Below, piece after piece: positions 27,561 through 36,187 of a stretch of DNA of 64,000 bases. The position numbers and the translations under genes are program-made. The notes beneath the pieces were generated by a model. That model was given only the letters and a program-made list of their open reading frames with translations. It was not told the DNA's origin and did not search any database. Origin of the DNA: Rhizobium sp. BK313 (GTDB lineage: Bacteria; Pseudomonadota; Alphaproteobacteria; Rhizobiales; Rhizobiaceae); NCBI RefSeq assembly GCF_014193655.1, contig NZ_JACHZQ010000005.1, forward strand, positions 310,001 through 374,000. The letters are read 5' to 3'. Every line of letters begins with the position of its first letter. Position 1 is the first letter of the stretch.

Positions 27561-30065
27561 ATGGCATTGCACGAAGAACACGATCACAGCCATCATGGCC
27601 ATGACCACCACCATCATCGCGGCGCGCCGCAGGACGCGATTACCCGCGATCCCGTTTGCGGCATGACGGTAGACCCCAACGCCGGCAAACCGTCGTTGGA
27701 CTATCGCGGCCGTACTTTCCATTTCTGCAGCGAGGGTTGCCGCAACAAATTCGAAGCAACGCCTGAAAATTATCTGACGGCCAAGGACCCGATCTGCGGC
27801 ATGGATGTCGATCGCGCCACTGCGCGGCATTTCCTGAAGCATGAGGGCGAGAAATTCTATTTCTGCTCTACGGGTTGCAAGGCAAAGTTCGAGGCCGATC
27901 CCACAGCCTATCTCAACGGCGACAGGCCAACGCCGACGCCGATGCCGAAGGGCACACTCTATACCTGCCCGATGCACCCCGAGGTCGTCAGCGACCATCC
28001 CGGCGATTGCCCCAAATGCGGTATGGCTTTGGAGCCGATGGGCGTGCCGGCCGTCGATGAGGGCCCGAACCCGGAGCTTGTCGATTTTATCAGGCGCCTC
28101 TGGGTGAGCGCCGCGCTGTCGCTGCCGCTCTTGATCCTTGCCATGGCTCCGATGTTCGGCCTCACCCTGCGCGACCGGATCGGCGAGCCCGCCGCCACAT
28201 GGATAGAGCTCGTTCTCGCGACACCGGTCGTGCTCTGGGCCGCCGTGCCATTCTTCCGCCGTGCGTGGAATTCGTTTGTCAACCGCAGCCCCAACATGTG
28301 GACGTTGATCGGCCTCGGCGTCGGCACGGCCTATCTCTACAGCCTCGTTGCGACGCTGGCGCCCGGCATTTTCCCGATGAGCTTTCGCGGCCACGGGGAG
28401 ACCGTACCCGTCTATTTCGAGGCGGCTTCGGTCATCGTCGCACTGGTCTTCGTCGGCCAGGTGCTGGAGCTGAAGGCACGCGAGCGCACCGGTTCGGCGA
28501 TCCGCGCGCTGCTTGATCTCGCGCCCAAGACTGCCCGCCGCATCGGCACTGACGGCAGCGAGACCGATGTGCCTATCGATCATATCCAGGCTGGCGACCG
28601 ACTGCGCGTGCGGCCGGGCGAGCGCGTGCCGGTGGACGGCTCCGTTGTCGACGGACAGTCGACCATCGACGAATCAATGATAACTGGCGAGCCGCTGCCG
28701 GTTGAAAAGACCGAGGGCGATGCGCTGACGGGCGGCACGATCAACAAGAACGGCACCCTGATCATGATCGCCGAAAAGGTCGGTGCGGAAACAACGCTGT
28801 CGCGCATCGTCGAGCTGGTCGCCAAGGCGCAGCGGTCTCGTGCGCCGATCCAGACGATGGTCGATCGTGTTTCGGCCGTCTTTGTGCCCGCCGTCGTGGT
28901 CGCCGCCGCCATCGCCTTTGCGGTCTGGGCCTTTGTCGGGCCGGAACCAAAGCTGGCACATGCGCTGCTCGCCGCTGTTGCTGTCCTGATTATCGCCTGC
29001 CCCTGCGCATTGGGGCTTGCGACGCCGATGTCGATCATGATCGCCACCGGCCGGGGAGCGCAGGAGGGCGTACTGGTGCGCGACGCCGAGGCGTTGGAGC
29101 GCTTCGCCAAAGTCGACACGCTGATTGTCGACAAGACCGGTACATTGACCGAGGGCAAACCGAACCTGACCGATATCGTCCCTGCCTCCGGTGTAGACGG
29201 GATCCGCCTGCTGTCGCTTGCCGCCAGCCTGGAACGCGGCTCTGAACATCCGTTGGCGGAGGCGATCGTCGCCGGCGCACAGGAACGCGGCGCGAGCCTT
29301 GTCGATGTATCCGGCTTCGCGGCAAGGACCGGCAAGGGCGTAGAGGGCAGCGCCGGCGATACGGCGATCGCCCTCGGCAATGCCGCGATGATGGCCGATC
29401 TCGGCGTCGCGACCGATGCGCTGCAAGCAGAGACCGAGCGTCTGCGCGGTGAAGGCAAGACCGTGATGTTCGTCGCCTTCGATGGCCGATTGGCCGGCCT
29501 CGTTGCCGTCGCCGACCGAATCAAGCCGACGACATCCGCAGCCATCAAGGCACTGCACGACAGCGGCCTGAAAATCATCATGGCCACCGGCGACAACGCC
29601 CAGACCGCCAAAGCCGTCGCCGCGCATCTCGGCATCGACGAAGTGCGGGCCGATATGTTGCCGGAAGGCAAGAAGGCGTTGATCGACGAGCTTCGGGCCA
29701 AGGGTAACGTCGTTGCCATGGCCGGTGACGGCGTCAACGATGCGCCGGCGCTCGCTGCAGCCGACGTCGGCATCGCCATGGGCACCGGCGCCGATGTTGC
29801 GATGGAAAGCGCCGGGATCACCCTGGTGAAGGGCGATCTCAACGGCATCGTCCGGGCGCGGCATCTTTCGGAAGCGACGATCCGCAACATCAAACAAAAC
29901 CTGGCGTTCGCCTTCGGCTACAACGCTCTCGGGGTGCCGCTTGCCGCGGGTGTGCTCTACCCAGTCTTCGGCCTTTTGCTGTCGCCGATGATCGCGGCGG
30001 CCGCCATGAGCCTGTCCTCGGTCTCGGTCATCGCCAACGCGCTGCGGCTGAGACTGGCAAAATAG
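27561..30065 (+). CDS. Copper-translocating P1B-type ATPase with tandem YHS domains
   Basis: The 834-residue ATPase exports monovalent copper. The N-terminus is His-rich (HEEHDHSHHGHDHHHHRG). Instead of the usual HMA domains it has two YHS-type metal-binding modules (DPVCGMTVDPNAGK to HFCSEGCRNKFE at about 30-75, and DPICGMDVD to YFCSTGCKAKFE at about 77-120), then a heavy-metal-binding motif YTCPMHPEVVSDHPGDCPKCG near 132-152 (YTCPMHPEV; DCPKCGM). The translocation site is CPC in IIACPCALGLATP, phosphorylation DKTGTLTEG, and the hinge AGDGVNDAPALAAADVGIAMG (GDGVNDAPAL). GGAG lies upstream of the ATG. It is co-transcribed with the CueR-like regulator. Confidence 0.95.
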   Translation: MALHEEHDHSHHGHDHHHHRGAPQDAITRDPVCGMTVDPNAGKPSLDYRGRTFHFCSEGCRNKFEATPENYLTAKDPICGMDVDRATARHFLKHEGEKFYFCSTGCKAKFEADPTAYLNGDRPTPTPMPKGTLYTCPMHPEVVSDHPGDCPKCGMALEPMGVPAVDEGPNPELVDFIRRLWVSAALSLPLLILAMAPMFGLTLRDRIGEPAATWIELVLATPVVLWAAVPFFRRAWNSFVNRSPNMWTLIGLGVGTAYLYSLVATLAPGIFPMSFRGHGETVPVYFEAASVIVALVFVGQVLELKARERTGSAIRALLDLAPKTARRIGTDGSETDVPIDHIQAGDRLRVRPGERVPVDGSVVDGQSTIDESMITGEPLPVEKTEGDALTGGTINKNGTLIMIAEKVGAETTLSRIVELVAKAQRSRAPIQTMVDRVSAVFVPAVVVAAAIAFAVWAFVGPEPKLAHALLAAVAVLIIACPCALGLATPMSIMIATGRGAQEGVLVRDAEALERFAKVDTLIVDKTGTLTEGKPNLTDIVPASGVDGIRLLSLAASLERGSEHPLAEAIVAGAQERGASLVDVSGFAARTGKGVEGSAGDTAIALGNAAMMADLGVATDALQAETERLRGEGKTVMFVAFDGRLAGLVAVADRIKPTTSAAIKALHDSGLKIIMATGDNAQTAKAVAAHLGIDEVRADMLPEGKKALIDELRAKGNVVAMAGDGVNDAPALAAADVGIAMGTGADVAMESAGITLVKGDLNGIVRARHLSEATIRNIKQNLAFAFGYNALGVPLAAGVLYPVFGLLLSPMIAAAAMSLSSVSVIANALRLRLAK

Positions 30066-30075
30066 GAGAGTTCAG

Positions 30076-30462
30076 ATGAATATCGGCGAAGCATCGGGCC
30101 GCTCCGGCCTGCCGGCCAAGACGATCCGCTATTACGAGGACATTGGCCTGATCCGCCCCGATCGTAGCGACAACGGCTACCGCGACTACAGCTCCGACGA
30201 CGTGCACAAGCTACGCTTCCTGCATCGCTCCCGCAGCCTTGGCTTCTCCGTCGACGAGTGTCGGCAACTGCTGGCCCTTTACGAGGACAAAAGCCGCGCC
30301 AGCGCCGACGTCAAGGAGATCGCCACGTCGAAGCTCACCGAGATCGACCGCAAGATCCGCGAACTGACCGAGCTGCGCCGCACCCTGGAGCATCTGGTGC
30401 ATGCCTGTCATGGAAACGAGCGGCCGGACTGCCCGATCTTGGAGGAATTGTCGGAGGGGTGA
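30076..30462 (+). CDS. hmrR: Copper-responsive MerR-family regulator (CueR/HmrR type)
   Basis: The 128-residue protein has the MerR helix-turn-helix (MNIGEASGRSGLPAKTIRYYEDIGL), the dimerisation helix, and the two metal-binding cysteines spaced as in CueR: CHGNERPDC near the C-terminus. The Ser-containing effector helix and this short loop point to monovalent copper, silver or gold. The ATG is ten bases after the ATPase stop with GGAGAG between, so it is in the same operon and the operon is self-activating through the promoter at 27493-27525. Confidence 0.93.
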   Translation: MNIGEASGRSGLPAKTIRYYEDIGLIRPDRSDNGYRDYSSDDVHKLRFLHRSRSLGFSVDECRQLLALYEDKSRASADVKEIATSKLTEIDRKIRELTELRRTLEHLVHACHGNERPDCPILEELSEG

Positions 30463-30530
30463 GGTTGCTGTTTCGGCAGGTCAGGCGAACGCGATAATGC
30501 CGGAAAAATGTGCCTGGCCCCTCACCCCCG

Positions 30531-30649
30531 CCCTCTCCCCGCAAGCGGGGCGAGGGAGCTTAAATTACCCCTGCTGGCCCCTCGGGCAGAGTGAAGAGGC
30601 TCATTATATTGCGCAGTCGTCCCTTCTCCCCGCATGAGCGGGGAGAAGG
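30531..30649. repeat. Pair of REP/RPE-like palindromes
   Basis: Two related hairpins lie in the 260-base gap between the regulator and the thiolase. The first has arms CCCTCTCCCCGC and GCGGGGCGAGGG (30531-30556, one mismatch, two-base loop). The second has perfect 12-base arms CCTTCTCCCCGC and GCGGGGAGAAGG around ATGA (30622-30649). The arms share the CTCCCCGC core. They look like members of an interspersed palindromic family of rhizobial intergenic regions, and either could also act as a transcript end between these convergent genes. No gene is seen in the gap. Confidence 0.65.
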
Positions 30650-30722
30650 CTAGGATCAGGGGCCATGCTTCGCAGGCGCGGCATCGGCAGACGCACCTGA
30701 CTTGCTCCCCTCATCGACCCAA

Positions 30723-31913
30723 TCAATTCATCCGTTCCACCGCGATCGCAGTTGCCTCGCCGCCGCCGATGCAGAGTGCTGCAATGCCGCGCGTCGCGCC
30801 CTGACGCTCCAGCGCATGCAGCAACGTCACGATCAGCCGTGCGCCGGTGGCGCCAATCGGGTGGCCCAGCGCGCAGGCGCCGCCGTTGACGTTGAGGCGG
30901 TCACGGTCGATGCCAAGGTCCTTAGCGGCGGCCATGGCGACAACCGCGAAGGCTTCGTTGATCTCAAACAGATCGACATCGCCAACCTTCCAGCCGGTCT
31001 TGTCCAATACCTTGCGGATCGCCGGGATCGGCGCGGTCGTGTACCAGGCTGGTTCCTGGCTATGGGTGGCATGCGCCTTGATCTCGGCGAGGATCGGCAG
31101 TCCTTCGCGTTCGGCGATCGAACGCCGCGTCAGAACCAGGGCGGCCGCGCCGTCCGCATTGGCCGAAGCGCTCGCCGCGGTGATCGTGCCGTCCTTGCGG
31201 AACGCCGGCTTCAGCGTCGGAATCTTTTCCGGCGAGACCTTCTGCGGATGCTCGTCTTTGGCGATCGTCACCGGGCCGCCCTTGGCAGCGACGGAAATCG
31301 GCGTGATCTCCGCCTCGAAGGCCCCAGTCTCGATCGCCTTGCGGGCACGGGTCAGCGTCTCGACGGCATAGGCATCCTGATCGTCGCGGCTGAACTGATA
31401 GGCTTCGACCGCCATCTCGCCGAAATCGCCCATCGAACGGCCTTTTTCATAGGCGTCTTCCAGCCCGTCGAGCATCATGTGGTCGAAGATGCGATCGTGG
31501 CCCATCCGGTAGCCGCCCCGTGCCTTGGCAAGCAAGTATGGCGCGTTCGACATCGACTCCATGCCGCCGGAGACGGCGATCGAGGCGGAACCGGCAAGGA
31601 TCAGGTCATGCGCCAGCATGGTCGCCTTCATGCCCGACCCGCAGACCTTGTTGATCGTCGTGGCGCCGACCGCATCCGGCAATCCTGCCCCTCGCGCCGC
31701 CTGTCGCGCCGGTGCCTGGCCCTGCCCCGCCGGCAAGACGCAGCCAAACAGCACCTCATCAACCTTCTCCGCGGATAACCCGGCACGCTCTAAAGCGGCG
31801 CGGATGACGCGGGATCCGAGTTCCGGCGCCTGCAATGGCGACAGTTCGCCTTGGAAACGGCCAAGCGGCGTGCGCGTAGCGGAGACGATAACGACAGGAT
31901 CGGTGACGGACAT
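30723..31913 (-). CDS. Acetyl-CoA C-acyltransferase (thiolase)
   Basis: This 396-residue thiolase has the acyl-accepting Cys in INKVCGSGMKA near residue 88, the His of FEINEAFAVVAM near 350, and the C-terminal Cys of GGACALGHPIGATGARL near 380. Length and motifs match biosynthetic/degradative acetoacetyl-CoA thiolases. It would condense or cleave acetyl-CoA units, for instance in PHB or ketone metabolism. It stands alone, converging with the copper operon; its upstream region (31914-32040) shows no recognisable gene. Confidence 0.93.
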   Translation of the reverse strand: MSVTDPVVIVSATRTPLGRFQGELSPLQAPELGSRVIRAALERAGLSAEKVDEVLFGCVLPAGQGQAPARQAARGAGLPDAVGATTINKVCGSGMKATMLAHDLILAGSASIAVSGGMESMSNAPYLLAKARGGYRMGHDRIFDHMMLDGLEDAYEKGRSMGDFGEMAVEAYQFSRDDQDAYAVETLTRARKAIETGAFEAEITPISVAAKGGPVTIAKDEHPQKVSPEKIPTLKPAFRKDGTITAASASANADGAAALVLTRRSIAEREGLPILAEIKAHATHSQEPAWYTTAPIPAIRKVLDKTGWKVGDVDLFEINEAFAVVAMAAAKDLGIDRDRLNVNGGACALGHPIGATGARLIVTLLHALERQGATRGIAALCIGGGEATAIAVERMN

Positions 31914-32078
31914 GATGGCTCCTCGCAGTCTGCAAGTTAAGTGATCGGAGCTATTGCTAGCACGTTAGATGATGTTCGTCATGTAAATATGTCGAAAACA
32001 TTTCTTCGGGCAAAACCTGTCCGCTATTGCCAATCCAAAATGGTCGGGACGATTGTTCTCTTCGCCGCCATGCACTAA

Positions 32079-32108
32079 GGATATCCTCAATATAAGAAAT
32101 GGATATCC
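32079..32108. promoter_or_regulatory. Twin GGATATCC operator-like palindromes before the vapBC-type genes
   Basis: Two identical perfect palindromes GGATATCC lie at 32079-32086 and 32101-32108, exactly 22 bases apart centre to centre, which puts them on the same helix face two turns apart. A TATAAG at 32091-32096 between them is a candidate -10. The second copy ends one base before the antitoxin ATG. Toxin-antitoxin complexes usually repress their own promoter through paired sites of this sort. Confidence 0.65.
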
Positions 32109-32109
32109 G

Positions 32110-32340
32110 ATGCCACTTTACATCAAAGACGATGCCATCGACCGATTGGCCCGGCGCTATCAGGCGCTGACGAAAGCATCCACCAAAACCGAGGCCGTGC
32201 GGCTGGCATTGCAAAAAGCCCTGGACGAGGAGCTTACCAAGCCGTCGCTTGCCGATGTTGCCGTCGCCTTCTGCCGCAATCTGAAGCGGAAGTCAGCCTC
32301 TAAGGAGACGGTAACCACACTCCCGGGAGAGGACGCCTGA
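32110..32340 (+). CDS. VapB-type antitoxin (Rv0623/PSK-like)
   Basis: The 76-residue protein starts MPLYIKDDAIDRLARRY and continues with KTEAVRLALQKALDEEL, the ribbon-helix-helix-like pattern of short VapB antitoxins; the tail is basic then acidic. The start at 32110 leaves the second palindrome immediately upstream and no strong ribosome-binding site; an earlier in-frame ATG at 32053 would put the palindromes within the coding part and is rejected. It overlaps the toxin gene by one base and should bind and silence it. Confidence 0.82.
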   Translation: MPLYIKDDAIDRLARRYQALTKASTKTEAVRLALQKALDEELTKPSLADVAVAFCRNLKRKSASKETVTTLPGEDA

Positions 32341-32735
32341 TGTTCGTCGATGCCTCGGTGCTTTCCGCAATGATGACCGATGAGGAAGAGGCCCGCAACT
32401 TCGCCGCGCGCATGCAGGCTGAAACGACGCGAATGACGTCGCCGTTGGCGGCTGCCCAAGCGGCGATCGAAGTCGCAGCCCGTCTCGGCTTGCCGGCCGC
32501 CGACGCCGGTGATGCGGTTCGAACTTTTCTGGAGCTGATGAATGTTCAGCTTCTGGCAATTCCCCCGCGCGCCGCATTTCTGGCGATCGAAACCCATGGG
32601 CGTTACGGCGAGGGTCGCCATCCGGCGGCTCTCAGCCTCAACGACTGCATGACCTATGCCTGCGCCCGCTATTACCGCCAAGCCCTACTCTTCAAAAGTG
32701 AAGGCTTCGCTCAAACCGATATCGAAACGGCCTAA
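32340..32735 (+). CDS. VapC-type PIN-domain ribonuclease toxin
   Basis: The 131-residue protein has the PIN fold acids: Asp4 in MFVDASVLSAM, a middle Glu around 45 (AAQAAIEVAAR), and the SLNDCMTYACAR motif near 98 carrying the third Asp. Such toxins cut tRNA or rRNA when the antitoxin is lost. It starts at TGATG, overlapping the antitoxin stop by one base. Together they form a compact two-gene module between the thiolase and a small secreted protein. Confidence 0.87.
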   Translation: MFVDASVLSAMMTDEEEARNFAARMQAETTRMTSPLAAAQAAIEVAARLGLPAADAGDAVRTFLELMNVQLLAIPPRAAFLAIETHGRYGEGRHPAALSLNDCMTYACARYYRQALLFKSEGFAQTDIETA

Positions 32736-32760
32736 GTCGCCTGTGATAACGGTGTCCCGG

Positions 32761-33063
32761 TTATGGGCAGCCCGACAGGGGCAGGTTGTAGGTATTTGAA
32801 CGGCTTTCCATCGTGTTCGGCCTGGCATCGCATTGCAACCGACTGATGAAATCGTCCTTACGGCCCGGGCCGACGACGGATGGGTCCATATTGATCGTTC
32901 CATCCGGAAGGATAGCGTCCTTGGAGTGGTCGATATTGCCAATGTCGGCCTGGATTGCCTGCGCGTCGAAGTTCGTTGTGCGATGTTTGTTAGCTGGGCC
33001 AGCCATAGCGGCGCTGGAGACGCCAATGACGAGGGCCGAGATGGCAAGGGTCTTGAGCAGCAT
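32761..33063 (-). CDS. Small secreted protein of unknown function
   Basis: From the ATG at 33063, which has AGGAGG seven bases upstream, the protein has 100 residues. It begins with a signal peptide (MLLKTLAISALVIGVSSAAMA) with likely cleavage after AMA. The mature part is polar, with DGTINMDPSVVGPGRKDDF and two cysteines (LQCDARP and the C-terminal SGCP) that could pair. No family is recognised. It lies convergent to the toxin gene. Confidence 0.65.
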   Translation of the reverse strand: MLLKTLAISALVIGVSSAAMAGPANKHRTTNFDAQAIQADIGNIDHSKDAILPDGTINMDPSVVGPGRKDDFISRLQCDARPNTMESRSNTYNLPLSGCP

Positions 33064-33165
33064 GGCACTGCCTCCTATGGAGTTGAAACCCATCTTATAT
33101 AAGAATCGCAAAGGTAGTTTACACCATCGCGTGGCCGGACGTCACGCTGGTTTGATGGACTTGCA

Positions 33166-34605
33166 TCACATCTTCACGCGATGCCGCGACACTTCCGCGC
33201 CGGCATCGTGCGGCAGGCTGACGAAGCGCAGCGCGGAGACGGCCCCGATCAGGCCGACAACGAGGAAAGCCCAGTGGAAATCGACGAGAGAAAGGCTCTC
33301 GCCGCCATGAATCGTGCGGGAGAGATTGAGAACCGCGGCGGCGACGGCAACGCCGAGTAGCAGTGACACTTGCTGCAGCATACTCGATAGAGTCGAGGCA
33401 GAGCTGCGCTGTGCGGCGTGAATATCAGCAAAGCCGAGCGTATTCAGCGCGGTGAAGTTCATCGACCGCGAAAGGCCGGCAATAAATAGCAGGCAATAGA
33501 TCAGCAGATCCGGCGTCGCCGGGGACAGAAACGCGCATGCGCCGATGCTGGCCGATGAAATGAGGCCATTAAAGACGAGCACGTTGCGGAAGCCGAAGGC
33601 TTTCAGCATCTGCGTCGTGATCGCCTTCATGCCGAGATTGCCGGCGAAGTAGAACAGCAGATAGGTGCCGGCGTTGATCGCCGTGCGGCCGAAGCCGACC
33701 TGGAAGAGCAGCGGGATCAGGAAGGGCGTGGCGTTGATCGCGACCCGGCTCGCCGTACCGGCCGAAAGCGTCGACATGGCGAAGGTCTGTATCTTGAAGG
33801 CGGAGAGATCGAGCAGCGGCGCGTCGACCCTCATGAAACGCCTGGTGGCGATGATGGAAAAGACAGCGCCGGCGGCTATCAGGCCGACACTGACCGCAAG
33901 ACCGGTGGTACCCTGAACGACGAATTCGAGACCGGCGAGCAGGAAAGTCAGCCCCGCCGCCGATTGAAGGAAGCCGATGAAATCGAGCGGCGCGACCTTC
34001 TCCTCCCGCTGATCCGGCACGAATCGCAGGACCAGGCCGAGGCCGATGATGCCGATCGGAATATTGATCAGGAAATTCCAGTGCCAGCTCAGATAGGTGG
34101 TGATGTAGCTGCCGAGCACGGGGCCGATGACCGGCGCGGTCAGGGCGGGCCACGTGATCATCGACATGGCATGTACGAGATCGGATTTGCGGGCGTTTTT
34201 CAGCACGATGATGCGGCCGACCGGCGTCATCAGCGCACTGCCGATGCCCTGGACGGCACGGGCAATGACAAACGCCATGAGATTGCCGGAGAGGCCGCAA
34301 AACAGCGAGGCGACGGTGAAGATGGTGATCGATGCCAAGAATACCCGCCGGGCGCCGTAACGATCGCCTGCCCAACCCGCCAGCGGCACGAAGGCCGCCA
34401 TGGTCAGCAGGTAGACGGTGATGCCGATGCTCATCGACACCGGCTCGACGCCGAAAGTCATTGCCATCTGCGGCAACGAGGTCGTGACGATCGTGCCGTC
34501 CAGGATCTGCATGAAGAAGGCAACGGCGACGACGAAGGCGATGATGCGGGATTGCCGGCCGAAACTTTCTTCGGAAGGCTGCTCTGTGGTCTGAACGGCG
34601 GTCAT
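33166..34605 (-). CDS. Major facilitator superfamily drug exporter, DHA2 (14-TM) type
   Basis: This 479-residue membrane protein carries MQILDGTIVTTSLPQMA in TM1, the GDRYGARRVF loop between TM2 and TM3, and the TM5 signature VIGPVLGSYI typical of drug/proton antiporters. About 14 helices are visible. DHA2 members export drugs or other organic compounds by proton exchange. No adaptor or regulator gene adjoins it, so it probably works alone. The region 34606-34837 upstream has no gene that can be supported. Confidence 0.92.
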   Translation of the reverse strand: MTAVQTTEQPSEESFGRQSRIIAFVVAVAFFMQILDGTIVTTSLPQMAMTFGVEPVSMSIGITVYLLTMAAFVPLAGWAGDRYGARRVFLASITIFTVASLFCGLSGNLMAFVIARAVQGIGSALMTPVGRIIVLKNARKSDLVHAMSMITWPALTAPVIGPVLGSYITTYLSWHWNFLINIPIGIIGLGLVLRFVPDQREEKVAPLDFIGFLQSAAGLTFLLAGLEFVVQGTTGLAVSVGLIAAGAVFSIIATRRFMRVDAPLLDLSAFKIQTFAMSTLSAGTASRVAINATPFLIPLLFQVGFGRTAINAGTYLLFYFAGNLGMKAITTQMLKAFGFRNVLVFNGLISSASIGACAFLSPATPDLLIYCLLFIAGLSRSMNFTALNTLGFADIHAAQRSSASTLSSMLQQVSLLLGVAVAAAVLNLSRTIHGGESLSLVDFHWAFLVVGLIGAVSALRFVSLPHDAGAEVSRHRVKM

Positions 34606-34837
34606 GACATGGGATTTCAGGGAATGGCGTTACGGATCGCCGGACTTATCCGACATCAATCATATGATCAATGCATACGCCCATTGCCACTGGTTGCAAA
34701 GCCGCAATCGAACATTGCGCTATCAAAAATCGGCAGCCCGCGGAAGGAGTACAGTCCCGATGATCGGTCCTGGGAGACTCTGCCTCATTTAGCAGCCCTC
34801 CCGCCCGCAGCACCCATTTGCGGAAATGGCCGGAGCC

Positions 34838-35500
34838 TCAGTCGTCGGAATAGCGCTGCTCGCGCCAGGGATCGCCGAACATATGATAACCGTTCTCCTC
34901 CCAGAAACCGGCTTTGTCGGCGGCCATCAGCTCGATGCGGGTCAGCCACTTGGCGCTCTTCCAGAAATAAAGATGCGGCACGACAAGACGCATCGGCCCG
35001 CCATGGTCGCGCGTCAAAGGCTGGCCTTCCCAGGCGGTGGCGAGGATCGCGTCTTCGGCTGCGAAATCGGCGAGCGGTAGATTGGTCGTGTAACCGTCAT
35101 AGCTCGTCAGCATGACATAGTGCGCCTCGGCCTTCGGCATTGCGAGGTCCAGCAGGTCGCGCGTCGAGACACCTTCCCACCGGTTGTCGTAACGCGACCA
35201 GGTGGTGACGCAGTGGATATCGCTGACTTTGGTGCTCTGTTCAATCGCCTGGAAGGCGCCCCAATCGAGGCTCAGCGGCGTCTCCACCAAACCGCGCACA
35301 TCGAGCCGCCAGCTCGAAAGCGGAACCTGCGGCTGCTGGCCGAGATCGAGCACCGGCCAGTTCTTTACGAGATGCTGCCCGGGCGGCAAACGCTCGGTTT
35401 CCGGCCGGCTGATCCGCCCGGTCAGAAACTTGCCCTCGGCTGCCCAGCGGCGCTTCGAGGTGGTGAGCTTGCTGTCGGCGGGGGTCTGATCGTCGCTCAT
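34838..35500 (-). CDS. Sulfite-oxidase-fold molybdopterin oxidoreductase (YuiH type, cytoplasmic)
   Basis: From the ATG at 35500 (AGAGGA upstream) the protein has 220 residues. It has the molybdopterin oxidoreductase pattern DIHCVTTWSRYDNRWEGVSTRDLL, with the Cys that ligates molybdenum, then DYGYTT-like (TSYDGYTTNLPLADFAAEDAIL) and DHGGPMRLVVPHLYFWKSAKWL. No signal peptide or Tat motif is present, in contrast to the related protein at 45790. The substrate is not known. It is transcribed alone, leftward, 93 bases upstream of the MFS side and 120 bases from hutD. Confidence 0.87.
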   Translation of the reverse strand: MSDDQTPADSKLTTSKRRWAAEGKFLTGRISRPETERLPPGQHLVKNWPVLDLGQQPQVPLSSWRLDVRGLVETPLSLDWGAFQAIEQSTKVSDIHCVTTWSRYDNRWEGVSTRDLLDLAMPKAEAHYVMLTSYDGYTTNLPLADFAAEDAILATAWEGQPLTRDHGGPMRLVVPHLYFWKSAKWLTRIELMAADKAGFWEENGYHMFGDPWREQRYSDD

Positions 35501-35622
35501 ACGGGCATCCTCTTTGCTCTGCGGCAATAGGATATGCGGGGCCTGCGAGTGTCAAGCAGAGGGTGGAGAGAAGGACGGATCGTCATAAAAGCAGAGGGCG
35601 CAGACAGAGAGGCGGAGCCTCG

Positions 35623-36186
35623 CTACGCCGCCTGAATTTCGATCACAAACAGCTGTGCCGCCCCTGAAGCTGAATGCCGCTTTCCAGCCGCCGCCTCGAT
35701 AAGCAGACAATCGCCCGCCGAAAGCTTCTGATCTCCAATATCGATTTGGCCACGATGGCAAAGAACCAACGCCACCTCGCCATGGAACACCAGCTCACCA
35801 AGGCCAGCAACGCCGACGCGTCTTACCGAATGTTCCAGCTTCCCGCGTCGCGTCATAACGTTGAGATCTGTGATCGTCCCGTCGATCAAAGTGGCCGAGG
35901 TCGGCGCATCTGCCGCAAAGGGTAGTGGATCGCTTGCCTGTGTCAGACGCTTCGGCTCGTGCCCCTCGATGAAGAGGGCCATGCCCTCTCCCTCGAGAAT
36001 GGATAGCGTACGATCAATGCCCGGAAAGACCGAGAACGGACCATCCGTGGCAACCGTCGCCATGCTGACGCGCCAGTCGAAGCCGGCAAGCCCGGCGCCG
36101 TCGGGCGAAACGGCGATTTCCACTGTTTCGCCGCCGCCGTTTTTCCAGGGCATGCGCTTGTAATCACTGGCGCGCAGAAGTTTCAT
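35623..36186 (-). CDS. hutD: HutD family protein
   Basis: From the ATG at 36186 the protein has 187 residues: MKLLRASDYKRMPWKNGGGETVEIAVSP is the family start (WKNGGGETVEIA), followed by FDWRVSMATVATDGPFSVFPGIDRTLSILEG-type cupin strands (SVFPGIDRTLSILEG). HutD proteins are bicupins found with hut operons and are thought to limit histidine breakdown or bind a pathway intermediate. It begins one base after the hutU stop (TGAAATG), so it is the last gene of the leftward hut operon. Confidence 0.92.
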   Translation of the reverse strand: MKLLRASDYKRMPWKNGGGETVEIAVSPDGAGLAGFDWRVSMATVATDGPFSVFPGIDRTLSILEGEGMALFIEGHEPKRLTQASDPLPFAADAPTSATLIDGTITDLNVMTRRGKLEHSVRRVGVAGLGELVFHGEVALVLCHRGQIDIGDQKLSAGDCLLIEAAAGKRHSASGAAQLFVIEIQAA

Positions 36187-36187
36187 T

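Noticed and set aside
30531..30649. CRISPR-like repeats
   Set aside because: Only two unequal palindromes are present, with no regular spacers or cas genes.
32053..32109. Upstream start for the antitoxin (ATG 32053)
   Set aside because: It would place the two operator palindromes within the coding region and add residues with no family match; ATG 32110 gives the normal length.
34606..34837. Possible small gene in the gap upstream of the MFS exporter (34604-34792)
   Set aside because: The start overlaps the MFS start on the other strand, no ribosome-binding site is present and the composition is not protein-like.
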